Shown one piece after another: positions 1-13,012 of a DNA stretch of 64,000 nucleotides. A program made the translations under genes and the position numbers. The stretch comes from Solanum dulcamara (taxonomy: Eukaryota > Streptophyta > Magnoliopsida > Solanales > Solanaceae): the NCBI RefSeq assembly GCF_947179165.1, contig NC_077245.1, forward strand, positions 36,449,286-36,513,285. Direction: 5' to 3'. Numbering within the stretch: position 1 is the stretch's first letter; the number at the start of each line of letters is the position of its first letter. Under the pieces are notes generated by a model. That model was not told the DNA's origin and searched no databases. It saw only the letters and a list, made by a program, of their open reading frames with translations.

Positions 1-3000
1 AAGAGATTAACTAGGATTATGTTATTTGGTAGAAAAATTTGAGATAGAGTGGCTTATTCAAAAAGGCCCCTGGTTCAGCTTTCTAGCCATTCCAAATTAA
101 GAATTTTTTCTTGAAGTACATTTTGACGCATGTTCTAGATAACACGTATATACAAGAAAGAATAAAATCTTTTCTGCTCAAGGCATTTCAATCCAGGAAA
201 TTCACAAGCTATTCTCAAAATCAGTTGAATCACATGACTTTTGAAAAACTACAACAAGTATATCCCCACTTGTAAGTCATGAATTCAATTAAAAATGTAT
301 GAACTATGAAAAGAGTTTGTCTTTCAATTTACTTTTCCCAAAATATATCATTTGAAAATTTTTACCCTTGCTAATCACAAATTTTTTTGGTAGTCCCTCA
401 TGAAAAGAGATGCGACAAAAAACTCAATTAAACACTAAAACTTGATATTTTTCATAAGAAAGCCGGCTCACAATCTATCATTGGAGAACCCCAACCCTGT
501 TCGACACAAAAAGACTCAAGAAGACAAAATAAAAAATGAAAATAAAATTCTGCTCTTTGAAAAATAACTGTGGTATAAAGGAAACACTTAGAGTTTATTT
601 GACTAACTACTTTTTACTGAGACAATTTTGTATAATGAACTATAAATTCATTGTGAGAACAAGGATATAGAGAGGCACTAAGAGTGAATATAGCACGGGT
701 GATAAAATAATAGGAGAATGTAGAACCAACCCGGCTAACAAAGATATAAGAAAGTAAGTCATTGAAATTTGATGAATCATCATCCATACAAGGATGTAAA
801 GACAACTAAACTTTCTACAAAACCTATCCACCCCAAAATTTAAGAGAGTGTAGTGTCCTCATTGAAGCAAGTTGTTTCTACTATTTGTCATATAGATGAG
901 TACTGCCTTGGTGAAATGTACGTGTGATTTAGATCAATATGTATCTCATGAGAAAGAGGGATGGTAGGGTTGATAGCGAGGTTTATTTGACTCAAAGAAG
1001 AAACCACACATCGTTCTAGCATAGTCTTAAGCTCGTGCTAAAAGTAACCTAGGTATGAAGCTTCAAAAATTGCTTGTAGTCTCTCCTCTAGTAAGGGGCA
1101 GTGAGCGTGTCTAAAGTGTTGGTGTTGTACCCACAATATCTTTGTTGAGATCAATCGGGTGATCTTCATCTTTATTCCACCAATCATCCAGTGGGCTTGG
1201 CGTTGCCTGGGTTGATTCGAAATCACTCACTAGCATATTTAAATCGAGTTCTCTAGGGAGAGGGATTGATGTTTAAGGAGATTTGGGCCTATGCAACACC
1301 TCAACTCTTTTTTCTAACATATCCACTTTTGTAGAAACATCGTGCATAGATTTGGATAATTGTGACATTGCACGGTTGAAAGCTGTTTGAAAGATTTTTG
1401 AATAACAGAGGGAAGGACAACTGCCAATCTTGTTAGTTGATTTTCATGTTCTTTGTTCACTATTGTTAATATGGCAAGCTCTTTCTAAGAAGGTCTTGTT
1501 GACAAGGTCAATGGATTGGTTCTTTGAGAAGCTGGAATCGTCCCTCTTTGATGAACCATTAGTGCATATCGCTCTTGATTGTTAGTCATAGTTATTCCCA
1601 ACATAATCTTAATGAGCTTATCTACTACTAGTATATAAGTGCATCCCACCTCCATGCATAGAGATGTGATCATTGTTGGGTAGATAAGAGTTAATGAACT
1701 ATCACAACAATGACTTCTATTGAGACATGGACAATATTCTTAGATTGTATTAGACTTCTTTTTAGAAAATCAAACCATACTCTCACTTCGAGGCACAAAT
1801 ATTGTCGCTTAAGCTCATTGTCATCTCTTTTCCACTGTATAGTCCTAGAGATCATGACCTCAACTACTCATACATATTAACTGTGCATAGTTGCCTTATG
1901 GTAAGTAGAACCAGCTTTTGGAATGTGTCTCTTGGCCACTAAAATGCATAGAGTGGTGCAAGGGTGAAAACAATTTCTTTTCCTCTAACCAACATTATTG
2001 TTATGTCTGGATGTACTTCCACATTTGGCTGACCATGACTGTCCATTAGAGAATGATATGACACATAGAACTCCCATATGAACTCAGGAATATATTGATT
2101 TCAAGGATCTAAAATATTGTGCCAATCATGTTCGTCCCTTTGAAAGAAAATGTTAGGAAAGGATTATCTGAACTATTTAACATCTAATACCACTTCTTTC
2201 ATCAAGGTATGCTTGCTTTTTAATGGGTGGTAATGATCTTCCATTCTAGGGACTTCGAACCGCAATTCGTGTGAATTGGTCCCATTGTAAGATGGATCAG
2301 ATACTAGAAAAAGTCTTGGCGCAACAAGAAGCTGATTAAAAATGAGAAACAACCTACAAAAAGTTATTTCATTAAAAGAGAAAATCATAGGAGGAGAAGA
2401 GAGTAGAACAATTTAGGATTAAACTATCCCGGCGTTGGAATGGAAATTTACATATGCCACATTGTAACCCACTGACTCAAACATCTCTTTAAATTAGAAA
2501 ACTGACACTAATTTAGGTGCACCAGCTATTTGCCGATGGAGACCTGCATTTCCCAAGTCAAACGCCAGTCGACAACTAGGGAATATGAATTCCTATTTTG
2601 GATCAGTGTTGCACCTGCGAAAAGTAAGCTAACCCTTATGAAGCGTAGATGTTTCACAGTCACCATCTTTGACTAGAAATGATCCCATTCAGCTCAACAA
2701 TTTCATAAATCAATGCAATAGATACTCAGACTTTCCCAAAGGATTAACAAGGCAATAATCTTTATATTTTTATGATTTTCCTTAATAAAGACATTATTCA
2801 TCTATCATAGAGAATCAATAATAGTCAATAAACAAATGCATATATTTGTAATTACATTTCAAGAACAATCACTTGCAATTTCAATCTTACCATAGCTAAA
2901 AATCACTCCAATCAGTCCATGAATACATGATATGGCCACTCTTTTACAAAACTTTTCTCAAAAATTAATGATTAACATAATGACAATTTTGTCCTTAGGA

Positions 3001-3950
3001 ATGATGACGCCCATTCCATCATAGAACTATTTCATAAATTATGTAAACATAATGGGTTGATCAGAATTCAACAAAAACTCAATATTTCAAACAGCATACA
3101 ACAAATGTTTCATGCTAAATAGGAAACCAGGTGAACAAATTTCAGATCTAGATATTTCACACATAAAAAACCCTTTTCACATACAAAAGTTTCAAGTTTT
3201 AGCAAGTGGGTTTTAAAATATTCAAGAATCAAGCATATAATTCTTACCATATGCACCGTATCTAGCTCAAAATAGTAAAAATAGAAATAATAGCTTCAAT
3301 GGAAGTATTTTTTAATCTTGAACTTGAGAACTTCTTTACAGTGGGTTTTTTGATTTATGGGTGAATGGTTTTACTGGGGAGAGTAAAGAAAGATTGTTGT
3401 TTAGTAGAAGAGAGTGGGGAAAGTGAGTGGTTGGTGGATGGGTTTAGAGGAATTTTTAGAGAGAGGAAATGGAGTTGAGAAAAAAATGAATTAGGAATAA
3501 GATGAAGATGAACTGTTTTGGGTTTAAGGGTTTTGGAAAAGATAGTTGGCCAAATCCGGTCTTGTAGTTATTTAAGAGTAAAAATTAAACCTTATTTTAC
3601 TTACTTGTTTGCATGAGCTTGGCGTGATGCCATATGTAACCGACAAAATATCGCCCTAAACGTGCAAAACTACACTATATGTACTAGTGCACTGACTTGC
3701 ATTGGCATTTAAATTGTGTTGTACAATTTTTATCTAGAATTTTGTCGGTCAAGCACATAATCCCAACTTTTTTCTTAGGGATCTGGAGAGAATCGGTGAT
3801 TGACTTGCATCGTGCAATCTCTTGCTAGCCTTACGACTGTATGACACTGATAGTCATATTTCTTAATCTCAATCTTTCATATGTAGCATTCCGTTCACAC
3901 TTCTAAAACACAACAAAAACAACAAAACGTGAAGTAAAAAGAAATAAAAA
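1..3950. other. Decayed repeat DNA, no intact gene
   Basis: No open gene is supported here. The stretch lies downstream, on the minus strand, of gag and protease remains of an OTA-type Gypsy element at 4252-6390, so part of it is probably that element's 3' region. On the minus strand around 1038-1673 the reading is coding-like, with short open runs broken by stops (for example an acidic Trp/Asp-rich stretch near 1145-1250), but I do not recognise a family. About 3350-3560 is rich in CT on the minus strand and resembles a transcript leader. No LTR pair was found. The assignment as old element sequence is inference. Confidence 0.4.
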
Positions 3951-3954
3951 TAAC

Positions 3955-4015
3955 TTGGGTTGCCTCTCAAGAAGCGCTTGATTTAACATTGCGGCACGAC
4001 GCGATTACCTTACTA
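3955..4015 (-). other. Possible post-pol junction motif of an OTA Gypsy element
   Basis: Read on the minus strand, this holds a GCGCTTCTTGAGAGGCAACCC motif. Closely similar strings follow the end of pol in Athila/Tat-like plant elements. Here it sits only about 240 bp beyond the protease fragment at 4252-4560, where several kilobases of reverse transcriptase, RNase H and integrase would be expected. The resemblance is from memory and the interpretation is inference. Confidence 0.4.
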
Positions 4016-4251
4016 TCACCCAAATTCTTGTGGTATTTTCTCCTCTTGTGGATATTCTACCTTCTCATCCATAGAATCATTCACTTATAACACTCTACAT
4101 TTATTCGGAGTCCTTATAGGCGTACCTACCTTGAATTTGACATATTCATCACAACACAGAAACTGAGCTCTCATACCTCTATGTCCACTAATGATCTTCC
4201 CATAGCAAGGAATGGGCGACCTAAGATGATAGGCACCTCTACATACACTTC

Positions 4252-4560
4252 CTAATCTAACACCATAAAACCCACTGACAAAATAAACTTATTTACTTTG
4301 ACTAGTACACTAAATAGGATACTAACCGGTCTTTTGATAGAACAATCCGCCATTAATAGCCTCATTGGATAAGGTTTGGGGTTTCTAAGCCCCAACTTCT
4401 TGAAAATTATTAGGGGACTCAAATTAAGGCTTTCCCTTAAATTACACAAGGTCATATAAAACTTGTACACCCTGATGGTGCACGGAATAGTGATAACTCC
4501 CAGATCATTTTTCTGTGTGACCAATATAATGTACATTACAACATTACATGATTGTGACAC
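4252..4560 (-). pseudogene. Retrotransposon aspartic protease fragment, OTA Gypsy
   Basis: The 102-residue reading matches the plant Athila/Tat-type retroviral-like protease: an IPCTI segment, the active-site neighbourhood, an IFKKLGL turn, RLLMADCSIKRP, then LVKVNKF leading to FMVLD. In an active enzyme the active-site loop reads D-L-G-A-S. Here it reads N-L-R-E-S (codons around 4429-4443), so the catalytic Asp has become Asn and the following Gly has become Arg. This copy cannot cleave its polyprotein. It lies downstream, in minus orientation, of the gag remains. The family assignment is strong; the exact lineage (Athila or Tat) is not settled. Confidence 0.75.
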
Positions 4561-4682
4561 TTCAATGGATCAAAAATTTACCACTCATTTCTTCTATAAC
4601 ATATCTTTTATAAGTATTGAATACCCCGACATTTATAATAAAGCATCAATAAAAGGGATATTCATGGACAACTTACTTAGCT

Positions 4683-6390
4683 GATCTACAAACTTATGGA
4701 AGTGCTCGTCTTCCTTATTTTTAATCACCCTTTAAGGATATGGAGGGGGACACTTAGTTCCATTGCCCTTAGTGGATTTATCCCAGTTTTTGCTTCATAA
4801 TCAATTAATGTTTTAGGAGGGTCAACACCCTGTTCTTCATCCACACTCTTCTCGTCACTAACAACTTCCTTGTCATACCCACTATGCATGAGCGTGCTTG
4901 GTTTAACAAACTCATTTATTTCTTCATCAACTACTTTCATTGGCGCACCCATAGCCTCGTCAAGTCCCTTAGCATTACTTTTGAGTATTTCCATACAATG
5001 ACAATCAATCTTTGGATTTGGGAGAGTTTCATTTGGGAGTATGCCCTTAGTTCTTAGATTCGTTTAAGCAAAGAAGTGGTTGATTTGTGTCTCTAAATGC
5101 ATGATTGAAGTGAGTGAGATCTAATGGTTTGATTCAAATTTGATAGGTCACTTTTGATATCCTTGACCCTATTATCCATAGACTCAACCTTTTTAAGGAT
5201 GTGATTAAGCATCTCCTCAATTTTAGAGCCATATGGGTCGTTTACACTATCTTTTCCATGCGGAGCATTGGTGTTTTGGGAGGCACATATGGATTTGAAC
5301 TACAATGGTTGTATATATAATCTCCTCCAATTCAAACCTGCTCACACTATTTTCTATCATTGTCTTTCCATTGACCTTCACGGTCTCTCCAACATTGATT
5401 ATCATAACTAGGATGCCAAAGACCTAGATTATTCGCTTGGTACCCTAGAGAGAATTCAATCCATGGTTTGCCAAGTATCTCACATCTTCATCAAAACTTG
5501 CATAAGTCATTTTTTCATCGCTCAAGGTTGAGTTGTGTGCCCTAATGGCATTCACATTCTATGTTCCGGCACTTATCACAAGCTTTTCTAGGATGTCCAT
5601 ACTTGTCATCATATTTGCAATTTATTCATCAGGCTCCTTGTATTTTCTTATCTTTTCATTGGTTATCGTTGAGGTCCATACTCGATTTTACTCTATCTTG
5701 AGTTTGCCATGCCATATTAATATTAGATATTTAATTCAAGAAAGCGGAAACTTGAAAATAAGTAAGATTCATGAATGAACCTCCGACCAAATTATTTACC
5801 ACCGCTTGGTTTACTTCACCCAATGAGAGATAGAAAATTTAAAGTATAACTTGATAAGATAAACCATGATTTAAGAACTTGGTCACTTTCTTCTTGAACC
5901 TTAGCCATACTTCATGTATAACTTCACCTAGACATTTCTCAAAATTATTAATCTCATCCATCATTTTTAGCGTTAGCGGGGGTGGGAAAATTTCAGCTCA
6001 TCCCAATTAGTGATTAAGCCTTGGGGTAACTCCGCAAGCCATGTGGTGGCTTCACTGGTTAGTGAAAATGGGAATAGTAATAGTTGAATTTACTCTTTAC
6101 TAATATTATGTATCTTGAAAGGAAGATACACTTCTGTGAAATTCCCTAAGTTCTTTTTTGTATCCTCAACCTCTTGGCCTCCAAATAAGTCTTTCATTTG
6201 TAAAAGGTGGAGCATAGGACCGTTGATTAGAAATATTGCATTCCCACCTCCATGGTTAAGAGAATTTCTTTGGCTATGCCCATCTCCGCGGGTGCTTTTT
6301 TTTGATAAATATATTAGGAAATCCCACATCTCATACGCTTTCTTCATAAACCGCTTGCTCTATTTTTCCCTATTTTGGAAAACAACATAG
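4683..6390 (-). pseudogene. Decayed gag of an OTA (Athila/Tat-like) Gypsy element
   Basis: Minus-strand gag remains. At 6090-6347 a 85-residue reading contains GGQEVEDTKKNLGNF and VYLPFK, the conserved start of the gag core in this lineage. It continues past a stop, at about 6080-5990, into a reading like SEATTWLAELPQG. At 4725-4994 an acidic linker occurs. At 4740-4640 a reading like HKFVDQLSKLSMNIPF matches the segment that precedes the protease. Several stops and frame breaks interrupt it. Gag would form the cytoplasmic particle; this copy is dead. Confidence 0.7.
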
Positions 6391-6784
6391 CGAAGCAACA
6401 CATACAAAAACACAAATTGCACACAAGTTTGAATGTAATAATAAATCATAGATGATCGTTAATCGTCCCACGATAATGGTATCATTTTTATGAATGCTCA
6501 ACTATGTCTCATATTTCAGAGCATAAGTGGTCATTTGCAAAAAATACCTAATTGATTAGGCTAGGGTGGATCCTAAAGGAATGGTATACAAGACTCTTCT
6601 TCAATTGATTGAAAACTTCAAAGAAGATAGCAATAATAGTTCTCAATATGCATAATATAAAATTGGGGGCTTTAGCTAACAACTACGATTTATCACTATT
6701 AAATATTAAAAACAGGGATTTAATGACAATTATGTAAAGTAAAATGGAAAGTCCTAGGGGAATGTGTATGACTGTTGGGGTTTC
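6391..6784. other. Unassigned spacer between two elements
   Basis: Between the OTA gag remains and the truncated end of the next LTR I see no open reading frame, repeat boundary or RNA gene. Confidence 0.5.
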
Positions 6785-9700
6785 AACTCAAATAGTCTAA
6801 GATTTAGAACAATAACATAAGGTGGGATAGGGCCCCCGTCGTACCTGTGAATAAATAAATATATACATTGAAGGTTAATACCAAAACTAGGCTCCGGCAG
6901 AATAGAGCGCTTTTGAAATACTGAGTGGAACTCCTACACTGACGGATCCCCAAAGTATGTATCTGTACCTATGGGCATGAACGTAGCCCCCCGAGAAAGG
7001 GGGGTCAATACGACATATGTACTGAGTATGTAAAGAATAGACATTATAAGGAAATTACAGTTGACGTAGGGATGTAGGGGGAAAGTATAACATTTAACCA
7101 TTTACCATACTCGCATCGTATAAAATAAAGTCATACATATTACCATCATGTACTGTGCTCAGCCCATTAGGGGACTTAGTGTACCATCTACATCATTCTG
7201 TCATAATAAACATATACATATTATTAACGTTGTAGAACGTACACCCAATCCATGTATATAGTAAGTACATGCCGAGGAACATACGGCCCGATCCACATAT
7301 CATATAATAATACGGAGGAACATTCATTCCGATCCACATATCATATAGTAATGTCGAGAAATGTTCATCTTGATCCACGTATCACATAGTAATGCTGAGG
7401 AATGTTTGGTTCGATCCACATATCATATACCATACCCGGCCCTTTATGGGACTTGCTGTCATCATATCATTATATATCATACCCGGTCCTTTCTGGGACT
7501 CAGTGTCATCATATCATCATATCATCATATATCATACTCGGCCCTTTATGGGACTCTATGTCATAATATCATCATATACCATACCCGGCTCTTTATGGGA
7601 CTCGGTGTTAGATGCATTACAGTATACACGAATTAAGTAGTGAGTAACCATATATAATCTAAATTATTATTAGAGACTCGACAATGTAGAAGATTAAGCT
7701 ATCGTCCGAGGACTAGATTAGTAGTGTAACCATCTCGAGTGCCTTCTAAATGCCACTGAGGCCTATATCACTTAGGATCTCAGGGACCCTAGATATGTAC
7801 TAAAGTAATACTAATAGTTCATTTAATTAGGGATATCCGTCGTCACATAGTCCTTAGGACTAGGAGCTTATGCATCCAGTACTTCTCAACCTATGGAGTT
7901 CAAGGACAGTAGTTCAACTTACTACAAGAGTTGACATTCAGAAGTGAATAAGAGATACGGATTACATTTAGGACTTAAAAGTAGAGTTACCCCAAAGCTC
8001 GTATCACATTTTACTTATAATTTGGACATGCCAAAGGAGAAGAGAGGATAGTTTACGTACATACTACTTTCCATGACATAGAAGGCTTGAGAGCCGTAGC
8101 TCCATTATTATGGAAGTTCTAACATTAGGAAGTTGGTAAGACTCATAAATCTTGCTCAGAACTTTATGGATGGGATACTCCCCAAAACTTGCATCATATT
8201 ATACTTATATCAAGACATGCCAAAAGAAAAGAGAGGATAGGCTTTACATACTTATGCCAACGACATGCCAAGAGAAAGAATACGCTTTACATACTCTATA
8301 CTTTCCCTCATGGAGTCATCATATGCATATATCGTACCCAGCCCATCATGGCTCGGTGAATAATTATAGCATAATAGAATAATACTTATGTCAAAAGCAT
8401 ACAAAGAGAAAATAAGGATAGCTCTATTTAATCATTTCAAATACATGCCAAGAGAAAGGAGATAGCTTCACATACTTACTACTCTCCATCATATAGAAGC
8501 CTTGAGAGGCAATAACTCAACTAGTATTGGAATTCTACCATCGAGACGTGAATAAGACTTATGAGTAATACTTGAGGTTATATGAATGGAATTATCCCCA
8601 CATTTCATATATCAATCACTTAAGGTTAAGACATGCCAAAAGAAAGAATGGGTAAGCTTCACATACCTTTTATGGATTACTCTTACACGTTCGTCTCATA
8701 GTCTCTTGAACCTATTTAACATGAAACTAATACTAAGTTTAATGAACTTTAACTTTCCCATTTCCAACTCTACACCCAAGTACTCATAGGAGTTATTTCC
8801 TTATCCATTACCCTCGACTAGTTTGTTATTAGTTCCGAATCTATAGAAAATCGGGCAGCATCTCCCCTATAACTTTAACATCCCCGAGATTTCAACTCGG
8901 CCACAATATCAAAAACCATAACACCAAAAACAAACCGTAGAATAATTACAAATGAATCACTTCCACCTTACACAATACAAGCTCCAAACAACAAGCTCCA
9001 AACTACGATACGAAAATAGAGTTTTTAATCTTTATTTTGTAAAATCTTTAACCATACCAAATGGAGGGTCGTGTGGCTAAAACCAGAATAACCCACACAC
9101 TTTTAAAAACACTTTAATCCCTTCAAAGTGCAACCCAACAATCTTCAACCGCAGCACCACAACGATAACCCACTACTTATGTAATTTTTCAAATTCGAAA
9201 CTTATTTAAGACATATAACGTACCTCATAATAACATCATAAACCCAAATATGAAAGGGAAGCCCTTACCTTTCCCGAAACTCATCAAACTCATTGAAACT
9301 TGCCTCGGAAGTTCTTTTAGCACGCCTACAACTTTGTGGCTTCTTGCTAACATTTTGGTGCTTCTCTAAATCATAAATTTGCATTAATAACACCTTCATA
9401 CCCTCATGGTATACCCTATATAATTAATTCACAAAATGAAATTGGAGAACTCACCTTTTTCTCCCCAAAACCGTAGCTCTCTTTCTCTATCTTCAAGTTT
9501 TCTCCTATCTTCTTCTTTCTAGAATTTTCTTTTGATAAAGATGAAATAAAAGATAAGGATGGGCTAAAAGTCATCAAACATACATATATAGGCTACTTTA
9601 GGGGGAGAAACAAGTCAAATCCTAAGTGGTGACACGTGTCAAGCCCTTGTTGGGCCAACACATCGCACCACCCCTCATAGGCTGCCATATGGAAGGTGGG

Positions 9701-10213
9701 GGACCACTCCCTTGCTGCAGCTTCTGCCATGTGGAACCTCCATCTACTGCTATGTGGCACTCCCTCTTGCTGCCACGTGTCACTCTCTTCTTCTCCTCGT
9801 GGGGTTGTAATCTTGTCTTGCTTTACGAGCCTATGTAATCTTTGCTACATAAGCTTGGTATGTACTGAAGTAGTTTAAGTACGTAAGATTTTCAAATTGG
9901 TAACTTACGTACGTAAGTCGAGTCCTACGACTCATTACTTGGCCTCTAATTCCTTCTGGATTCTCATAACCATATTTCCAATCTTCCTTTCTATGTGATT
10001 GTCACATTCTCCCTTCCTTAGACTTGTTTGGTAGCGTTATAGATTATTCGGCTCACATAGTAACTTTTAAGAAGATCAAGAAGCTTTAAGAAGCTCAAAG
10101 AAACATTAGGAAACCTTAAGAAACTTAAGAGGCTTACGATCCTTCCAAGAACTTAAGAGCCTTTTAAGAGACTTAAGAATGTGTTCCAAAGTACAAAAGT
10201 ATGGGGTGTAACA
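6785..10213 (-). repeat. Chromovirus LTR, minus orientation, 3' end truncated
   Basis: On the minus strand the LTR starts TGTTACACCCC at 10213, preceded by a polypurine tract. It carries the family landmarks in order: a G-box-rich promoter part (about 9600-9800), a short internal minisatellite (7245-7610), the hairpin with C and G runs (about 6985-7003) and the GGTACGACGGGGGCCC block (about 6833-6850). Similarity to full-length LTRs stops near 6785, before the usual GTCGTGACA end, so roughly the last few hundred bases are missing. It acts as the 3' LTR for the minus-strand internal region to its right. Confidence 0.8.
7245..7610 (-). repeat. LTR-internal minisatellites (two adjacent arrays)
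   Basis: At 7245-7440 a unit of about 50 bp built around GATCCACATATCATATA recurs four times. At 7430-7610 a unit built around CCCGGCCCTTTATGGGACT recurs four times with ATCATAT-rich spacers. Sister LTRs carry corresponding arrays with other copy numbers at 24715-24980, 30743-31008 and 51675-51805. Confidence 0.7.
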
Positions 10214-10227
10214 TTCTTCCCCCCTTT
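10214..10227 (-). other. Polypurine tract
   Basis: On the minus strand this reads AAAGGGGGGAAGAA directly before the LTR start, the place where plus-strand DNA synthesis is primed. The same tract precedes the LTRs starting at 21610, 28474 and 59376. Confidence 0.75.
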
Positions 10228-10524
10228 AGAACATCCATCCTCAAATATGAACCAAAACCCTCCTCAAGATCTTATACCGACTATATAGAGAGTTTCTCTG
10301 TTCTATCGCAATAACACATACTTTCACCGAGCAATCAATATCAGAGTTCCAAAGGTTGGGATTACCTGTAGACGTAGAGAATAGGTACGGATATTGTGCT
10401 TCATTTACCTTTTAGCTTCCTAGGTCATTTCGTTGCGACTCTTGTTTCTCCATAACACCTTGACAGAAGCTACGTCCTTACTTCACCACCTCATACCCCG
10501 CTGATCCAGGATGGCGACCGGTTG

Positions 10525-11290
10525 CTACTCGTAAGATAACTCCTCTGTGACCTGCATATCCTCCACGGAATATACTCGGGATTGATCACCAACACACTTG
10601 TGAAGCATTGATACTTGGAAGATTGGATGTACTACTTCCGGATCCGCTGGTAAGTCCAACTTGCAGGCAACCTTTCCTATTCGGCGGAGAGTCTGATAAG
10701 AACCAATGCATCTCGGACTAAGCTCCTCTTTCTTGCTAGCTCTCATCACTTATTCTATGGATGACACTTTTGAGAGTGCTTAATTATAACTTGAAACTCT
10801 AGAGATCGACGTCGATTATCTGTGTATGACTTCTATTGACTCAGAGCTTCTAATAATCTCTCCCAATGAAGCTTCACCTTCTATACCACTTATTAATCCA
10901 CATCTGGGCATATTAGTCATGTTTTACTACCATCAAACCAATTAATTGGTGACCTACATTGTCCGCCATACCAAGTCGCGTACAGGGCCATCTGGATACC
11001 AGAATGATAGTTAATATTATAAGTACTTTTGACAAGTGGTAGGAAATTATCTGAGCTACCTTTGGAGTCAACCGTATAGGCAAGCAACATATCGTCTAAC
11101 ATTTAGCTAGTAAGTTTAGTCTTTCCATCAGTCTGAGGGTAAAATGGTATACGAAGGCCTATCAGTCTTCCCAATCTCTTCGTAAAATGATCTTTTGTAG
11201 TTAAATGTAACTTGGGCTCCTTCATCTAGGAAAATAGCTATGGGAAATCCGTAAGGTCCTACCACCCTCTTGACCTATAATTTCACACCA
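10525..11290 (-). pseudogene. Gypsy integrase remnant
   Basis: Minus-strand remains of the 3' part of pol. Around 11290-11200 the reading GFPIAIFLDEGAQVTF matches the integrase core strand that carries a catalytic Asp. At 10917-11102 the reading NYHSGIQMALYATWYG with CRSPINW matches the conserved integrase segment usually read as YHSSIQMAPYEALYG. At 10525-10749 LSPRCIGSYQTL, VHPIFQVSMLHK and ELSYE match the C-terminal tail of chromovirus pol. Several stops and frame changes occur between these blocks. It sits just upstream, in minus orientation, of the polypurine tract and LTR. Confidence 0.75.
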
Positions 11291-13012
11291 TTTCGGCTGA
11301 GCAGGTAGTCTTTAATTGGAGGAATATGGGCTGATCTTGTTAATCTGTGGATAATATTCCATATAGAATTATTTGTCCAGGGAATGCAAAGTGAGTCTTG
11401 TATCCAAGGTCGTGTTGTGGAATCTTCAACCTCGTATATTACTTCTTTCCTTCTTTAGATGATATCAACTGGTACCCTTGTCTTTTTGGGTTTTGCTTTT
11501 TGCCCATCAGAGTTGGCTACCAAGTTATGCTGAAGTCCCCTCACACAATGACCTATATAGCCATTCCGTGGTTTCCCTATTATTAACTAGTATTATGTTG
11601 AAGAACTGTGGCATACAAATGCGCCATGTGTCAGTAATCAGCTAATCCTGCTTGCTTTGCTTAAGCACTTTTATACTTCCATTAAAATAACTTATAACAC
11701 TATAGGTAAATAATCTCATGTCGTTGCTTCACCGTTAGTTCGGATTCTTCCATCTCGTGCGATCATAGAAGCACTAGCACACCGGATCCCACCGGAATTT
11801 TGAAGTTAAACGTGCTTGGGCGAGAGTAGTATTAAGATGGGTGGCTCCCATTGGAAGTCCTCGTGTCACATTCCATTGCTATCCTTGCAATAATGTGCGA
11901 AGGCACTCAACCTAGACCAAGATTTACCTTAGTGTCTTCTTGCTAGTCTTCATACTTCGCCTTGCCCTCTTCTCTTTTATCTTACAACCAGTATCAGGGT
12001 AGATCTTTAGTTCCACCACGACCATGTCATTTTTCTCCCTTAGTACTAATTTCATTTCGGTAGTTTGGCTTAACCCCTCTTTGTATCTTCTCTATAACGT
12101 GTCTAAAACATCATAACTATATTGTCCTTCTTGAACCCTTACTCATTTTATCATGTACTTACTCACTTAGCCCTATATGTAACACATACATATTCATAGG
12201 TTTCATAACCATTCTGATACAACTTGTATGAAGTGGACGTAGTCTTTTCATTTCCTGGATCATTCTGCTGTATTTATCTTATTTACATTGAAACTCGCTC
12301 ATCCCATTTTATCATACTTCTTTCTGTTCCTTTATTCACTATTTGCTCTTCTCGCCTCCTATCATTAGAGGTTATCTATTCCATTTACTTGGTTATTTAT
12401 CCATCGCAACATCATTTGCGACCAACTATATAGCTAAAATCTTGTCTTTAGACCCAGCATGGTATTGTTATCCTTCATACAATCTCTTAAGTTATTAGAT
12501 ACCATTCCCTAGTCGTACCTTTTCCATTTTATACACACCCGACTTCTAATATTATGTTGTGCAGGGTCTTGCCAATAACTTCTTAACACCGCCTTAAATA
12601 CCATGATGACTTCTACCCAATTATTGGTGGTTTTCATACCTTCCTAACTTGTTTCATCAAGGGATCTTATTGAAGTTTAAGCATCCATGTCCAATATATT
12701 ATAGTGTCCATTGTTTCCATCTCACCCTTGCATTTCTCTTACCCGCTTCCCCTTTTCAAGGGGTACTTATACCTTTATCCTCTTATACCTTGCTCTATGT
12801 CTTTATGTCCAGTCTCAAATTTGTCCAATCTCATCTCCCCATCTACTTGGTACTATATCACACGCACGTCTTTATTTACAAATTATAACGTGATTATCCA
12901 CATGCGAAACCTTGACTAAATCACGAGGTGACGAGAGCCATCCCATACATAATGTGATATCTCATCTACAACTCATCCAAGGCAATATTCTGCTTATATT
13001 TGTCAAAGGTGA
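11291..13012 (-). mobile_element. Internal region of the minus-strand chromovirus copy
   Basis: Continues the internal region of the element whose 3' LTR is 6785-10213. No further pol domain is readable. It holds a 5S rRNA-like block (11755-11874) and, at about 12735-12765, the reverse complement of the CTCTAAAGGGGGGAAG-like block seen at 18775 and 56500 in sister elements. No matching 5' LTR in minus orientation is present; the region ends at a plus-oriented LTR. Confidence 0.55.
11755..11874 (+). pseudogene. 5S rRNA-derived sequence inside a chromovirus
   Basis: About 120 bp colinear with plant 5S rRNA. It runs from the GCGATCAT start, through CACCGGATCCCA, the box A region (AGTTAAACGTGC, one change from AGTTAAGCGTGC) and GCTTGGGCGAGAGTAGTA, to GATGGGTGGCTCC and GGAAGTCCTCGTGT. 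Several substitutions are visible, so it is probably not a functional rRNA gene. It is antisense to its minus-strand host element. The flank on its left (11711-11754) is also shared, in reverse complement, with the copy at 19362-19482, which points to one ancestral capture. Confidence 0.85.

Noticed and set aside
7430..7610. CRISPR-like array of regularly spaced repeats
   Set aside because: This is plant DNA. The repeats are degenerate, spacers are low-complexity ATCATAT, and sister LTRs have the same array.
7361..7640. Two overlapping 82-91 residue open frames
   Set aside because: They are translations of the LTR minisatellite at 7245-7610.
11755..11874. Functional 5S rRNA gene
   Set aside because: Substitutions lie in and around box A and box C, the block stands alone inside a retroelement rather than in a tandem 5S array, and no T-run terminator follows at the 3' end.
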